Source: Streptomyces coffeae (GTDB lineage Bacteria > Actinomycetota > Actinomycetes > Streptomycetales > Streptomycetaceae). Taken from it: 64,000 nucleotides of DNA. This document shows, one piece after another, positions 26,243 through 36,134 of this stretch. Below the pieces are notes generated by a model. That model was not told the DNA's origin, made no database searches, and saw nothing but the letters and a program-made list of their open reading frames with translations. The stretch covers positions 62,001 through 126,000 of the forward strand of contig NZ_JAERRF010000003.1 of assembly GCF_016741875.1 (NCBI RefSeq), read 5' to 3'. The first letter of the stretch is position 1; every line of letters begins with the position of its first letter. Both the position numbers and the translations under genes were made by a program.

Positions 26243-27160
26243 ATGAAGACGGCAATCTCCGCGTCCGGCCTGCACAAGTCCTTCGGCCGGACCCATGCGT
26301 TGGACGGCCTCGACCTCGAAGTCGAGGCAGGTGAGGTCCATGGCTTCCTCGGCCCCAACGGCGCCGGGAAGTCCACCACCATCCGGGTCCTGCTGGGGCT
26401 GCTGCGAGCCGATGCCGGTGCGGTCCAGCTCCTCGGCAAGGACCCCTGGCACGATGCGGTCGACCTCCATCGGCACATCGCGTACGTCCCCGGGGACGTC
26501 ACCCTGTGGCGCAACCTCAGCGGTGGCGAGGTCATCGACCTGTACGGGCGGCTGCGCGGCGGGCTGGACACGGCACGGCGCGCCGAGCTGCTGGACCGGT
26601 TCGAGCTCGACCCCACCAAGAAGGGGCGCACGTACTCCAAGGGCAACCGCCAGAAGGTCGCCCTGGTCGCCGCGTTCTCGTCCGAGCTCGAGCTGCTGAT
26701 CCTGGACGAGCCCACCTCCGGGCTCGACCCGCTGATGGAGGAGGTCTTCCGGGAGTGCGTGGCCGAGGAGCGTGACCGCGGCCGCACGGTGCTGCTCTCC
26801 AGCCACATCCTCAGCGAGGTCGAGGCGCTGTGCGACCGCGTCAGCATCATCCGCAAAGGCAAGCGGGTGGAGTCGGGTTCGCTCGCCCAGCTCCGCTATC
26901 TGACCCGTACGTCCGTCACCGCCGAGCTGGCCGAGCCGGTCAACGGTCTGACCGACCTCCCCGGCGTGCACAACGTCGACATCCGGGACCGGCGCGTCAA
27001 GCTCCAGGTCGACACCGACAAGCTGGACGGTGTGCTGCGCCAGCTGACCCAGTCGGGGGTGCGCAGCCTCATCTCCACCCCGCCGACGCTGGAGGAGCTC
27101 TTCCTCCGGCACTACCAGGACGACGTCACCCGCACCGAAGAAGGGGCTGTCGCCCGATGA
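26243..27160 (+). CDS. ABC exporter ATP-binding protein
   Basis: 305 residues of the drug/antibiotic (DrrA-like) class: Walker [10 protein letters not shown] (about residues 37-45), Q-loop region, a variant signature YSKGNRQK in place of LSGGQ, Walker [13 protein letters not shown] and the H-loop SSH. The C-terminal 80 residues form the accessory domain usual in this subfamily. No ribosome site precedes the ATG, which fits the near-leaderless promoter. It overlaps the permease gene by four bases (ATGA). Function: energising efflux of an unknown, probably hydrophobic compound. Confidence 0.93.
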   Translation: MKTAISASGLHKSFGRTHALDGLDLEVEAGEVHGFLGPNGAGKSTTIRVLLGLLRADAGAVQLLGKDPWHDAVDLHRHIAYVPGDVTLWRNLSGGEVIDLYGRLRGGLDTARRAELLDRFELDPTKKGRTYSKGNRQKVALVAAFSSELELLILDEPTSGLDPLMEEVFRECVAEERDRGRTVLLSSHILSEVEALCDRVSIIRKGKRVESGSLAQLRYLTRTSVTAELAEPVNGLTDLPGVHNVDIRDRRVKLQVDTDKLDGVLRQLTQSGVRSLISTPPTLEELFLRHYQDDVTRTEEGAVAR

Positions 27161-28806
27161 CCGCCGTAGCCGACACACGGGTCTCCCCCCGCACCCGCGG
27201 ATCGGCCAAGGACCTGGCCGGCACCGGCACCCTGCTGCGGCTCGCGCTGCGCCGCGACCGGATCATGATGCCGGTGTGGGTGGTCTGCCTCGGGCTGACC
27301 GCGAGCAGCACCACCGGCCGCCTCAAGAGCGCGTACGACACCCCCAAGGCCCGCGCCGACCTCGTCGTGGACATGAATGGCAACGGCTCGACAAGAGCCC
27401 TGTTCGGTGCCGCCTTCGACGATTCGCTCGGCGCGCTCACCGTCTGGCGGGTGGGCGGGTTCCTCACCGTGTTCGCCGCGATCATGAGCCTGCTCATCGT
27501 GATCCGGCACACCCGGGAGGAGGAGGAGACCGGCCGTCAGGAGGCGCTGTCCGCCTGTATGGTCGGCCGCCGCGCGGGGCTGACCTCGGCCCTGCTCGCC
27601 GTGGGCATCGCCAATGCCGCGGTCACCGTTCTGATCGCGGGCAGTCTCGCGGGCCAGGGCGGCACCGGCGCGCTTGCGCTGGGTCTGAGCGTCGGTCTGA
27701 CCGGGATGGCCTTCGGCGGTCTGGCCGCCGTCGCCGCCCAGCTCACCGAGAACGCGCGGCTGGCCCGGGGGCTGACCTCCGCGGCCGTCGGTATCGCCTT
27801 CGTGCTGCGGATGGCGGGCGATGCCGCCGAGGACGGTTCCCAGGGCTCCGGCCATCTGCTGGTCTGGCTCTCACCACTGGGCTGGGCGGAGTACGCGCGG
27901 CCGTTCGCGGACGAGCGCTGGTGGCCGTTGCTGCTGATCGCCGTGCTCGCCGCCGCCTCCACCGCCCTGGCCTACTCCCTCGTGGGCCGTCGCGACGTCG
28001 GCGCCAGCTTCTACGCGACCCGACCCGGGGCCCGGGCCGCCGGAGCGGGTCTCAAGGGTGTCTATGGGCTGGGCTGGCGGCTCCACCGCGGTGCGCTGCT
28101 CGGCTGGAGCGCGGGTTTCGTCTTCACCGGTGCCATCTTCGGTGCCATCTCGAACGGTGCCGACGAGTTCCTCGGCGACAGCGACCAGACCCGCGAGATC
28201 ATCCAGCGGATGGGCGGGGCCCAGGGGCTGACCGACGCGTTCCTTGCCTCCATGGTCGGCATCCTCGGCACCACCCTCACCGTCTACACCGCAAGTGCCG
28301 TGCTGCGGCTGCGCAGTGAGGAGACCGACCAGCGCGCCGAGCCGCTGCTGGCCAACGCGGTCAGCCGGCTGCGCTGGGGCGGAAGCCACCTGGTCTTCGC
28401 CTATCTGGGCCCGGTCGTCGTGCTCGCCGTCGGCGGTCTGGCGCTGGGCGTGGGCTATGGCGTGGCCGCCGACGACATGGGCGGGATCCCGCGTGCCGTG
28501 GGCGCCGCCCTCGCCCAGGCCCCCGCGCTGTGGGTGGTCACCAGCGCCGCCGTCTTCCTGGTCGGTGTGGTGCCGAAGTACACGGCCGCGGCCTGGGCCG
28601 TGGTCGGCTGGGTGGTGACCCTGAGCTGGTTGGGCCCGGCGCTCAAGATGCCCCAGTCCGTGATGGACACCTCGCCGTTCACTCATCTGCCCAAGCTGCC
28701 CGGCGACGATGTCACAGCAGCGCCCTTCCTGTGGTCGCTGCTGATCTCGGTCGTTCTGACCGCCGGAGGTCTGGTGGGACTGCGCCGTCGCGACATCGGC
28801 GGCTGA
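27157..28806 (+). CDS. ABC exporter permease (two six-TM halves)
   Basis: 549 residues with about 12 hydrophobic helices arranged as two similar halves, each starting with a charged segment ([17 protein letters not shown] and [16 protein letters not shown]). This is the DrrB-like/EfrA class permease associated with single ATPases of the kind encoded upstream. Translation is coupled by the ATGA overlap. It is followed by two hairpins before the oppositely oriented P450 gene. Confidence 0.9.
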   Translation: MTAVADTRVSPRTRGSAKDLAGTGTLLRLALRRDRIMMPVWVVCLGLTASSTTGRLKSAYDTPKARADLVVDMNGNGSTRALFGAAFDDSLGALTVWRVGGFLTVFAAIMSLLIVIRHTREEEETGRQEALSACMVGRRAGLTSALLAVGIANAAVTVLIAGSLAGQGGTGALALGLSVGLTGMAFGGLAAVAAQLTENARLARGLTSAAVGIAFVLRMAGDAAEDGSQGSGHLLVWLSPLGWAEYARPFADERWWPLLLIAVLAAASTALAYSLVGRRDVGASFYATRPGARAAGAGLKGVYGLGWRLHRGALLGWSAGFVFTGAIFGAISNGADEFLGDSDQTREIIQRMGGAQGLTDAFLASMVGILGTTLTVYTASAVLRLRSEETDQRAEPLLANAVSRLRWGGSHLVFAYLGPVVVLAVGGLALGVGYGVAADDMGGIPRAVGAALAQAPALWVVTSAAVFLVGVVPKYTAAAWAVVGWVVTLSWLGPALKMPQSVMDTSPFTHLPKLPGDDVTAAPFLWSLLISVVLTAGGLVGLRRRDIGG

Positions 28807-28832
28807 CCCCCGTCGGCCCACCGCCCCGGCCC

Positions 28833-28873
28833 CTCGGCGCCGGCCCGCACTCCCCGTGGCGGCCGGCGCCGAG
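28833..28873. terminator. Long hairpin after the ABC permease
   Basis: Perfect 13-base arms CTCGGCGCCGGCC and its complement (28833-28845, 28861-28873) with a 15-base loop, 27 bases after the permease stop. Confidence 0.6.
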
Positions 28874-28889
28874 TGCGGTCCGGGGCCGC

Positions 28890-28920
28890 CCCCGTCGTCC
28901 ACAGGCTGTGGACGACGGGG
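28890..28920. terminator. Terminator hairpin between ABC permease and P450 genes
   Basis: Perfect 14-base arms (28890-28903, 28907-28920) with a GGC loop, seven bases from the P450 stop. Probably serves both converging transcripts, together with the hairpin at 28833-28873. Confidence 0.7.
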
Positions 28921-28926
28921 CGCCGG

Positions 28927-30150
28927 TCAGTTCTCGACCAACAGCTCCGTCAGCCCCCGGATCACAAAGCCCGGCCGCCACTCCGGCTCCCTCACCAGCC
29001 GCAGTCGGGGCGCCTTGCGGAGCAGCGCGCCGAAGGACGCCATGAGTTCACGGCGGGCCAGCGGGGCGCCCAGGCAGTAGTGGATGCCCGCGCCGAAGCT
29101 GAGATGGGGGTTGTCCGCGCGCGAGAGGTCCAGGGTGTCGGGACGGTCGAAACGCGCGGGGTCGCGGTTGGCCGAGCCGAAGAGGAGGGCCACCTCTCTG
29201 CCGCGCGGAATGACCGTGCCGCCCACCTCGATGTCGTCAAGCACCCAGCGCTCGAAGAGCTGCAACGGGGTGTCGTACCGCAGCAGTTCGTCCACCGCGG
29301 TGGGCAGCAGCGCCTCCGGGTCCGCGCGGAGTGCCGCCAGCTGGTCGGGGTGGCGGAAGAGGGTCCACCAGCCGTTGCCGGTGGAGTTGACCGTCGCCTC
29401 GTGGCCCGCGTTGAGCAGCAGCACACAGGTGGAGATCATCTCCTGCTCGGAGAGCCGGTCGCCCTCGTCGTACGCCGCGATCAGCGCGCTGATCAGATCC
29501 CCGCCCGGGTCCTTGCGGCGGGCGGCGATCAACTCCCGCAGATAGGCGGAGAACTCCAGCGAGGCGCGCACCGCCCGCCGCGCGGTCTCCTCCCCCGGGT
29601 TCAGCTCGTACATCCCGCAGATGTCCGCCGACCACGGGCGCAGCGAAGCCCGGTCGGCGGGCGGGATGCCGAGCATCTCCGCGATGACGGCCACCGGCAG
29701 CGGCTCGGCGACCGAGGCGATGAGATCGCCGCCCCCGGCGGCGAGGAAGGAGTCGACCAGTTCGCCCGCCAGCCGCTCGATCGTCGGGACCAGCGCCTCG
29801 ACCGTCCGCGGGGTGAACGCCTTGGAGACCAGCCGACGGATCCGGGTGTGGTCCGGCGCCTCCAGGTCGAGCATCCCATGGTCGTTGAGGGTGTGGAACG
29901 GCTCGTGCTCGGGCGGCGGCGCGGTACGCCCGAACTCCTCGTGGCTGAACCGGTGCAGATAGGTGCGGCCGAGCCGGCGGTCGGCCAGCAGCGCGCGGGC
30001 GTCGTCGAAGTGCGGGATCAGCCACTGCCGGGACGGCTCGAACCAGTGCGCCCGCCCGCTCTCGCGCAGCTCGGCGTAGGCCGGGTACGGGTCGGCGACG
30101 AACGACGGCCGCCACGGGTCGAAGGCGGGAAGCGGCACGGTGCTGGTCAT
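28927..30150 (-). CDS. Cytochrome P450 with Ala at the conserved I-helix threonine
   Basis: 407 residues, soluble class I bacterial P450. Heme-binding loop FGAGIHYCLG with Cys359; K-helix ELLR; the I-helix reads NAGHEATVN, so the position normally occupied by the oxygen-activating Thr (AGHET) is Ala252. The rest (SKAFTPRTVEALVP, DLEAPDHTRIRRL) is typical of CYP107-like families. No ferredoxin, reductase or biosynthetic gene is adjacent. The ATG at 30150 lacks a clear ribosome site. Substrate unknown. Confidence 0.92.
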   Translation of the reverse strand: MTSTVPLPAFDPWRPSFVADPYPAYAELRESGRAHWFEPSRQWLIPHFDDARALLADRRLGRTYLHRFSHEEFGRTAPPPEHEPFHTLNDHGMLDLEAPDHTRIRRLVSKAFTPRTVEALVPTIERLAGELVDSFLAAGGGDLIASVAEPLPVAVIAEMLGIPPADRASLRPWSADICGMYELNPGEETARRAVRASLEFSAYLRELIAARRKDPGGDLISALIAAYDEGDRLSEQEMISTCVLLLNAGHEATVNSTGNGWWTLFRHPDQLAALRADPEALLPTAVDELLRYDTPLQLFERWVLDDIEVGGTVIPRGREVALLFGSANRDPARFDRPDTLDLSRADNPHLSFGAGIHYCLGAPLARRELMASFGALLRKAPRLRLVREPEWRPGFVIRGLTELLVEN

Positions 30151-30175
30151 GCCGGGACGGTACCGCCCGGCAGGC

Positions 30176-30868
30176 TCAGCCTCCAGGGGTCACCAGCCGG
30201 GCCTCGTAGGCGAAGACCGCCGCCTGGGTGCGGTCCCGCAGCCCCAGCTTCACCAGGATCCGGCTCACATGGGTCTTCACCGTGGACTCGGCGACCACCA
30301 GATGTTCGGCGATCTCGGCGTTGGACCGGCCCTGGGCGACCTGTACCAGCACCTCGTTCTCCCGCTCGGTCAGCTCGGCCAGCCGCTCGGCCGCAGGCGG
30401 CGGTGCGAACCCGGTGGCCTCGCCGATCCGCGAGAAGGTCGAGATCAGACGCTTGGTGACGGTGGGCGCCAGCAGCGCCTCGCCCGCGGCCACCACCCGC
30501 ACCGCCTCCCCGAGCTGACGGGCGGAGGCGTCCTTGAGCAGAAAGCCGCTCGCCCCCGCACGCAGCGCCTGGTACACGTACTCGTCGAGGTCGAAGGTGG
30601 TCAGCACCAGCACCTTGGCGTCGGCGTCCGCCGCGATGATCTCGCGGGTCGCCTCCAGTCCGTTGACCTCGGGCATCCGGATGTCCATCAGCACCACGTC
30701 GGGTCGCAGCTTCGCGACCTGCGCGATGGCCTGGCGGCCGTCGACCGCCTCACCGGCCACCTCGATATCGGGCTGGGCGTTCAGCAGAACGGAGAAGCCC
30801 TCCCGGACCATGACCTGGTCGTCGGCGATCAGGACGCGGATGACGGCCGCCCCGTCGGTCCCGGTCAT
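30176..30868 (-). CDS. NarL/LuxR-type response regulator
   Basis: 230 residues: receiver domain (about 10-125) with DD at 16-17, phosphoacceptor Asp62 in VVLMDIRMP and Lys in FLLKDAS; C-terminal LuxR helix-turn-helix LTERENEVLVQVAQGRSNAEIAEHL written in the standard pattern. The ATG overlaps the stop of the histidine kinase gene (ATGA), so the pair is co-translated. Target genes are not evident; the neighbouring P450 is a candidate. Confidence 0.94.
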   Translation of the reverse strand: MTGTDGAAVIRVLIADDQVMVREGFSVLLNAQPDIEVAGEAVDGRQAIAQVAKLRPDVVLMDIRMPEVNGLEATREIIAADADAKVLVLTTFDLDEYVYQALRAGASGFLLKDASARQLGEAVRVVAAGEALLAPTVTKRLISTFSRIGEATGFAPPPAAERLAELTERENEVLVQVAQGRSNAEIAEHLVVAESTVKTHVSRILVKLGLRDRTQAAVFAYEARLVTPGG

Positions 30869-32181
30869 GCCGCCGCCTCCACGGCCCCGGCGTCCACCGG
30901 GATGTAGACGGCGACCTCGTATCCGCCGTCCTCCGCGGCCCCGGCCGTCATCTCGCCGTTCAGCATGGCCACCCGCTCCCGCATGCCCAGCAGCCCGTGG
31001 CCCACCCCCGGCGAGGGGCGCACGGTCTGGGTGGCCGGGCCGTTGACGATCCGCAGCCCGATGCCGCCGAGCACATAGGCGAGTTCGACGCGGGCGGTGG
31101 AGCCGGGGGCGTGGCGCAGCGCGTTGCTGAGCGCCTCCTGCACGATCCGGTACGCGGACAGCTCGACGCCCGGCGGCAGCGGGCGCACCGCGCCGGTGGT
31201 GAGGTGCTCGACCGTCAGGCCCGCGGCCCGGACCCCCGCGAAGAGCGTGTCCAGGGTGGCAAGGGTGGGCTGCGGCGCCTCCGGGTCGGCGTCGGCGTAC
31301 GCGTCGGGGTTGTCGGCGCGTACGACCCCGAGGACCCGGCGGAGTTCGGTGAGGGCGGCCACGGCGTTCTCCCGGATGGTCGCGAAGCTCTTGGCCAGCT
31401 CCTCGGGCGGGTTCTCCACCCGGTAGGGGGCGGCCTCCGCCTGGATGGCGATGACGGACATGTGGTGGGCGACGACGTCGTGCAGTTCACGGGCGATGGT
31501 CGCGCGCTCCTCCAGGAGCGTACGGCGGGACCGCTCCTCGACGGTGGCCGACTCCTGCACGGCGACCTGCTGCCTGGTCTCGAGCAGACTGCGGGTCGCG
31601 ACGACCGTGCCCACGACCAGACAGGAGACCACCACCATCGAGAGGGTGTCGGAGGTGCGGCTGCTGACGGCGTCGCAGGTCACCCCGAACGCGGCCGTGA
31701 GCACCAGCATCTGGACGGCGGTGCGGGGGCGGGTCTGCGCCGCGACCACGGCCATCACCGCGATCTGCGCGGCGAACAGGGGCCCGGGCCAGGGCCAGGT
31801 GTCGTAGAAGTAGAAGTCGTACCCGGTGGCGTCCGCACCCGCCGCGATCCCCACCGCGAACGACAGCCACCAGGCCCCAACGGGCCGGAGCAACGAGAGC
31901 GCCAGCGGCACCGCGCAGAAGGCTGCGAGCAGCACGTTTCCGCCGGAGTTGTGGCCGAAGCCGAGCGCCCCCAGGAAACCGGCGCACGCGGTGATCGCCG
32001 CGTGCGGCAGCCGACTCGCATACGGCCGCACCCGCGCGGGCAACCACCGCATCAGACGGTGCGATGTGCCGAGCGGCGGCAGCGGGCGGAACGCGAAGGC
32101 GTCTCTGATCAAGTCTTCCCACAGCCCGGACAGCACGCTGCGGGCCAGGCGGAGTTCGGTGCGCGGAATCGTCTCGGTCAC
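30865..32181 (-). CDS. Membrane sensor histidine kinase (HisKA_3 / NarL-partner class)
   Basis: 438 residues. About five to six hydrophobic helices span residues 55-200, with no large extracytoplasmic loop, so the signal is probably sensed in or near the membrane. The dimerisation/phosphoacceptor region reads IARELHDVVAHHMSVIAIQAEAA, with the His in ELHD, and the ATPase domain has VQEALSNALRHAP (N box) and GVGHGLLGMRERV (G box). GTG start. Partner of the response regulator immediately downstream. Confidence 0.93.
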   Translation of the reverse strand: MTETIPRTELRLARSVLSGLWEDLIRDAFAFRPLPPLGTSHRLMRWLPARVRPYASRLPHAAITACAGFLGALGFGHNSGGNVLLAAFCAVPLALSLLRPVGAWWLSFAVGIAAGADATGYDFYFYDTWPWPGPLFAAQIAVMAVVAAQTRPRTAVQMLVLTAAFGVTCDAVSSRTSDTLSMVVVSCLVVGTVVATRSLLETRQQVAVQESATVEERSRRTLLEERATIARELHDVVAHHMSVIAIQAEAAPYRVENPPEELAKSFATIRENAVAALTELRRVLGVVRADNPDAYADADPEAPQPTLATLDTLFAGVRAAGLTVEHLTTGAVRPLPPGVELSAYRIVQEALSNALRHAPGSTARVELAYVLGGIGLRIVNGPATQTVRPSPGVGHGLLGMRERVAMLNGEMTAGAAEDGGYEVAVYIPVDAGAVEAAA

Positions 32182-32273
32182 GCATCACACCGTAAGGAAA
32201 GGGCAGGTCGGCGTCGTCCCCACCGGTGCGGATTCCCGGGCGTCCGTCTCAAGTACTACACAGGCCCGTACGG

Positions 32274-33179
32274 TCACCGGACGTCTTCGGAGACGGCCCT
32301 GCTGATCTCGTCGACAACCGTACGCGCGGCGGGCGCCGTGGGGTCGATCAGCGGGAAGTGTCCGGCCCCGGCGATGCGTACGACCCGCAGCGGCTGCCGG
32401 GCGACGGCCGCCGCCGCCGCGAAGGAGTCCGCGACCTGCGGTGGCACATCGGCGTCGGTGCCGCCCTGCACCACCGTGGTGCGGACACCGGTGGGCAGCA
32501 GCGCGGCGGGATCGGCGAACGGCAGCCGGGCCGCCGCTTCGTCGCCGGTGCCGAGGAGTTGGTCCACCGCGCCGGAGCAGACGTGCAGCGCGCGGGCGGT
32601 GGTGAGGTCCGCGATGGGGGCGAGGGCCACCACCCCGCGGACGCGCGGCGGCGCGGACAGCCGCCAGGGCACCCCCGGCGGCAGCCGGTGCCGCGCCGCC
32701 GCCCACAGCGCGGCATGTCCGCCCGCGGAGTGCCCGGCGAGCACGAGCCGTTCGGTGTCGACACCGGGCAGCGCGCACTCCCGCACCAGGCCCGGCACGG
32801 CGTCCACGACGGCGGCGATGTCGTCGAACGTCTCCGGCCACCGCCCGGCGCGGGGCGGGCCGGTGGCGGCGGCATGGGCGGACGGCCGTGCGCCCCGGCG
32901 GTATTCGCCCAAGGCCACCGCGAAGCCCCGGGCGGCGAGGTGGGTGGCGAACGGGGACAGATGGCGGCGGTCGTAGGGGGCGCGCCAGGCGCCGCCGTGG
33001 AAGAGCAGGACCAGCGGGGCGGCACCACCCGCCGCCCCCTCGGGCGGCAGGTGGAAGTCCACCACCTGGTCCGGGTGTTCGCCGTACGCGGCGGTCGCGT
33101 CCGGCGCCACCGGGGCGAGGCCGAAGAGGGACGCCTCCTCGGCCGCCGTGACCCCGGCGGGGTCCGGTGGGTCCGTCAC
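32274..33179 (-). CDS. Alpha/beta hydrolase, probable kynurenine formamidase
   Basis: 301 residues. The oxyanion motif HGGAW (in LVLLFHGGAWRAPYD), the nucleophile elbow GHSAGGHAALWAA and a C-terminal GAGHFPLID His give a complete Ser-Asp-His esterase of the hormone-sensitive-lipase/kynurenine-formamidase type. It is the third gene of a tryptophan-degrading operon, overlapping kynureninase by four bases (GTGA). In that setting it very likely hydrolyses N-formylkynurenine, filling the step between the other two enzymes. The frame is open far upstream, but only this GTG fits. Confidence 0.82.
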   Translation of the reverse strand: MTDPPDPAGVTAAEEASLFGLAPVAPDATAAYGEHPDQVVDFHLPPEGAAGGAAPLVLLFHGGAWRAPYDRRHLSPFATHLAARGFAVALGEYRRGARPSAHAAATGPPRAGRWPETFDDIAAVVDAVPGLVRECALPGVDTERLVLAGHSAGGHAALWAAARHRLPPGVPWRLSAPPRVRGVVALAPIADLTTARALHVCSGAVDQLLGTGDEAAARLPFADPAALLPTGVRTTVVQGGTDADVPPQVADSFAAAAAVARQPLRVVRIAGAGHFPLIDPTAPAARTVVDEISRAVSEDVR

Positions 33180-34447
33180 CCGGCCACGCCGCTCTCCGAC
33201 GGCTCCCCCGCCCGGCCGTCCGCCGGACCATCCGCCAGGACCTCGGCCAGCACCCGCGCCGCCCGCTCCACATCCGCGAACCCCGTGTACAGCGGGGTGA
33301 AGCCGAAGCGCAGCACATCGGGGTTGCGGAAGTCGCCGACCACACCGCGCCGTACCAGCTCCGCCATCACCGCGCCCGCGTCCGCGCACCGCAGCGCGAC
33401 CTGGCTGCCGCGCCGCTCGTGCTCGACCGGGGTGATCGACGCGACCCGGCCGGCCGGGACGTAGGTCCCGACGCAGCGCAGGAAGAAGTCGGTCAGCGCC
33501 AGGCTCTTGGCCCGCACCGCCTCGATCGCGACGTCGTCCCACACCTCCAGCGCGGCTTCCAGCGCCAGCATGGAGAGGATGTCCGGGGTACCGACCCGGC
33601 CGCGGACCGCGCCGTCGGCGGGGGCGTAGGCGGGCTCCATGCCGAACGGGTCGGCGTGCGAGTTCCAGCCGGGGAGCGGGGAGTCGAAGCGCGGCTGGTG
33701 TTCGTGCGCCACATACAGATACGCGGGCGAACCGGGGCCGCCGTTGAGGTACTTGTACGTACAGCCCACGGCGAGGTCGACCCCGTGCGCGTCCAGCCCG
33801 ACCGGCAGCGCGCCCGCGCTGTGGCACAGGTCCCAGACGACGAGCGCGCCCGCGGCGTGCACGGCGGCCGTCGTCCCGGGCAGATCGTGGAGCCGACCGG
33901 TCCGGTAGTCGGCATGGTTGACCAGCGCCACGGCGGTACGCGGGCCGACCGCGGTGGGGACGTCGGCCGCCGCCACCGGCCGCAGCGTGCAACCGGTCAT
34001 CCGGGCCGCGGACTCGGCGATATAGCCGTCGGTGGGGAAGGTGGCCTCGTCGACGAGGATCTGGTCGCGGTGGGCGCCGCGCGCCTGGGCGATCCGCACC
34101 GCGCCGACCACCGCCTTGAAGACGTTCACGCTCGTCGAGTCGCCCACGACCACCTGGCCGGGGGCCGCCCCGACCAGATGTCCGACGCGGTCGCCGATCC
34201 GCTCGGGCGCGGTCCACCAACCGCTCTCCTCCCAGGAGCGGATGCGCAGACTGCCCCATTCCCGGGTGATGACATCGGCCAGCCGGGCGGGGACGCCGCG
34301 CGGGAGCGCGCCGAGTGAATTGCCGTCGAGATAGACGGCGTCGTCGAGGGCGAAGGCATCGCGCTTGGCGCGCAGTTCATCGGCCGCGTCCAGCCGCGCG
34401 GCCTCGTCGGTCAGTGCCGGGGCGCCGGAGATCGTGGTGTCAGACAT
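33176..34447 (-). CDS. kynU: Kynureninase
   Basis: Pyridoxal-phosphate enzyme that cleaves kynurenine to anthranilate and alanine. 423 residues with VYLDGNSLGALPRGVP at the N terminus, GDSTSVNVFK (phosphate binding), VNHADYRTGRLHD, the cofactor Asp in VWDLCHSAGALP, and the Schiff-base Lys in GCTYKYLNGGPGSPA. It overlaps the upstream dioxygenase gene by eight bases and the downstream hydrolase gene by four. Anthranilate is a precursor both for tryptophan recycling and for several secondary metabolites. Confidence 0.95.
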   Translation of the reverse strand: MSDTTISGAPALTDEAARLDAADELRAKRDAFALDDAVYLDGNSLGALPRGVPARLADVITREWGSLRIRSWEESGWWTAPERIGDRVGHLVGAAPGQVVVGDSTSVNVFKAVVGAVRIAQARGAHRDQILVDEATFPTDGYIAESAARMTGCTLRPVAAADVPTAVGPRTAVALVNHADYRTGRLHDLPGTTAAVHAAGALVVWDLCHSAGALPVGLDAHGVDLAVGCTYKYLNGGPGSPAYLYVAHEHQPRFDSPLPGWNSHADPFGMEPAYAPADGAVRGRVGTPDILSMLALEAALEVWDDVAIEAVRAKSLALTDFFLRCVGTYVPAGRVASITPVEHERRGSQVALRCADAGAVMAELVRRGVVGDFRNPDVLRFGFTPLYTGFADVERAARVLAEVLADGPADGRAGEPSESGVAG

Positions 34448-35333
34448 GGCTGCGCGCCGTCCACAGCTCGGGGAAGACGTTCTTCGTCGCGCGCTTCTCC
34501 AGCCAGGCGACTCCCGCGGAACCGCCGGTGCCGGTCTTGGCGCCCATCGCCCGCCGGGTGGCCACGAGATGGTCGTTGCGCCAGCGCCACACCAGCTCGG
34601 CGACCTCGGTGAGGGCCTCGCCGAGCCGGATCAGCTCGTCCTCCCGCGGACCGGGACCGGAGTAGATCTCCTGCCACACCCGCTCCACGCCGGGGTCGGG
34701 TGCGTACCGCAGGGCAGGGTCGCGGTCCAGTACGGCGGCCGGAACGGCGAAGCCGCGGCGGGCGAGGAAACGCAGCACCTCGTCGTAGAGGCTGGGCTCG
34801 GTCAGCGCCTTCTCCAGCTCGGCGTGGACACGCGGCGCGCCCCGGTGGGGGACCAGCATGGACGCGGACTTCTCGCCGAGCAGGAACTCCATCCGCCGGT
34901 ACATCGCGGACTGGAAACCGGAGCCGTCGCCGAGCGCGGAGCGGTAGGCGTTGAACTGACCCGGGGTGAGATGCGCGAGCGGCTTCCAGGAGCTGTTCAG
35001 CGACTCCAGCTCCCAGGTGGAGCGCTTCAGCGCGGCCATCGCGGTGGGCAGGTCGTCCTCGCGCAGCGCCTGGGCGGCGGTGCGCCACTCGTGGACGATG
35101 ACGGTGAACCACAGCTCCATGACCTGGGTGGTGACCAGGAAGACCATCTCGCCGGGGTCGTCGGACAGCGGGTGCTGGAGGTGGGTCAGAACCGAGGCCC
35201 GGACGTAGTCCTCGTACGGGGTCGTGCCCTGGAAGTCGAGATGGGGGGCGTCGGGCTCGGCGTCCGGCGTGGCGGACTCCGGCGGGGGGACGTCCTGCGG
35301 GGCGGTGGCGTTCGGGGCAGGCTGCTGCGACAT
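34440..35333 (-). CDS. kynA: Tryptophan 2,3-dioxygenase
   Basis: Heme enzyme opening the indole ring to N-formylkynurenine, first step of the pathway. 297 residues with the family blocks MVFLVTTQVMELWF, NSSWKPLAHLTPGQFNAYR (substrate region) and WRNDHLVATRRAMGAKTGTGGSAG, which contains the proximal heme His. The first 30 residues are Pro/Ala-rich and probably disordered. ATG with AGGAGA eight bases before; first gene of the leftward kyn operon. Confidence 0.95.
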   Translation of the reverse strand: MSQQPAPNATAPQDVPPPESATPDAEPDAPHLDFQGTTPYEDYVRASVLTHLQHPLSDDPGEMVFLVTTQVMELWFTVIVHEWRTAAQALREDDLPTAMAALKRSTWELESLNSSWKPLAHLTPGQFNAYRSALGDGSGFQSAMYRRMEFLLGEKSASMLVPHRGAPRVHAELEKALTEPSLYDEVLRFLARRGFAVPAAVLDRDPALRYAPDPGVERVWQEIYSGPGPREDELIRLGEALTEVAELVWRWRNDHLVATRRAMGAKTGTGGSAGVAWLEKRATKNVFPELWTARSHV

Positions 35334-35546
35334 CGCGTCTCCTGAGTACTGCTCGCTACCGGGTAGCGGTCCGCCCCTTCCTTTCGGTTCTGGGCCCCGG
35401 TCCCCTCAGGGCCCGCATCAACAGGCCCTGTCCGCATCATGCGTGTCATGGGTGTGTTCGGCAAGTACGGATCAGCGACGGATCGGGGCCCGTCGGAACG
35501 GAACACCGCCGACAGGCCCCGGGTCTCCGGGCTCAGAACAGAGCGC

Positions 35547-35960
35547 TCAGGAGAGCGTGTCCGCCGCGGTCGGGGAGCTCTCCCGGAGGAATGTCGAGCA
35601 GCGCTCGTACTCCTCCTGCTCACCGATGGACTGGGCAGCGCGGGCGAGCGCGTGCAGGGCACGCAGGAAGCCGCGGTTGGGCTCGTGCTCGAACGGCACC
35701 GGGCCGTGGCCCTTCCAGCCGCTGCGGCGCAGGGCGTCCAGCCCGCGGTGGTAGCCGGTGCGGGCGTACGCGTAGGACTCGACCACCCGGCCGGCCTCGA
35801 ACGCCTCGTCGGCGAGCTGCGCCCAGGCCAGGGAGGAGGCCGGGTACTTCGCGGCGACCTCGGAGGGGGCCGCGCCGGAGGCGAGCAGCTCCCGGGGCTC
35901 CGGGTCGTCGGGCAGATGGGTCGGGGGCGGTCCCCCGAGCAGGTTCTCGTGAATGGCCAT
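35547..35960 (-). CDS. DUF3151 family protein
   Basis: 137 residues: AIHENLLGGPPPTHLPDD..., AAKYPASSLAWAQLADEAFEAGRVVESYAYARTGYHRGLDALRRSGWKG in the usual DUF3151 pattern, a small helical (tetratricopeptide-like) actinobacterial protein of unknown function that is commonly found beside fba. The ATG at 35960 gives the conserved N terminus; the frame upstream is open but unlikely to be used. It ends GFLRALHALARAAQSIGEQEEYERC... Confidence 0.88.
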   Translation of the reverse strand: MAIHENLLGGPPPTHLPDDPEPRELLASGAAPSEVAAKYPASSLAWAQLADEAFEAGRVVESYAYARTGYHRGLDALRRSGWKGHGPVPFEHEPNRGFLRALHALARAAQSIGEQEEYERCSTFLRESSPTAADTLS

Positions 35961-36134
35961 GGGTTCCAGTCTGCCTGGTCCGGCCCCGCCCCCGATACGA
36001 GGCGCGGGGTCTCCCCCGGCACCCGCCGGGCTCCCGCGCGCCCCTCCTCCGGCGGGAACCACTGTGGGTGGGGCGGGGCGCACACCGGATCACCCGCGAT
36101 GGCATGGCCGCACGCCCGGACGGCGAGCGTGTGC

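Noticed and set aside
32274..34259. 661-residue reading of the hydrolase gene extending into kynureninase
   Set aside because: The extra N-terminal part is an out-of-frame reading of kynU; the GTG at 33179 gives a normal hydrolase and a four-base overlap.
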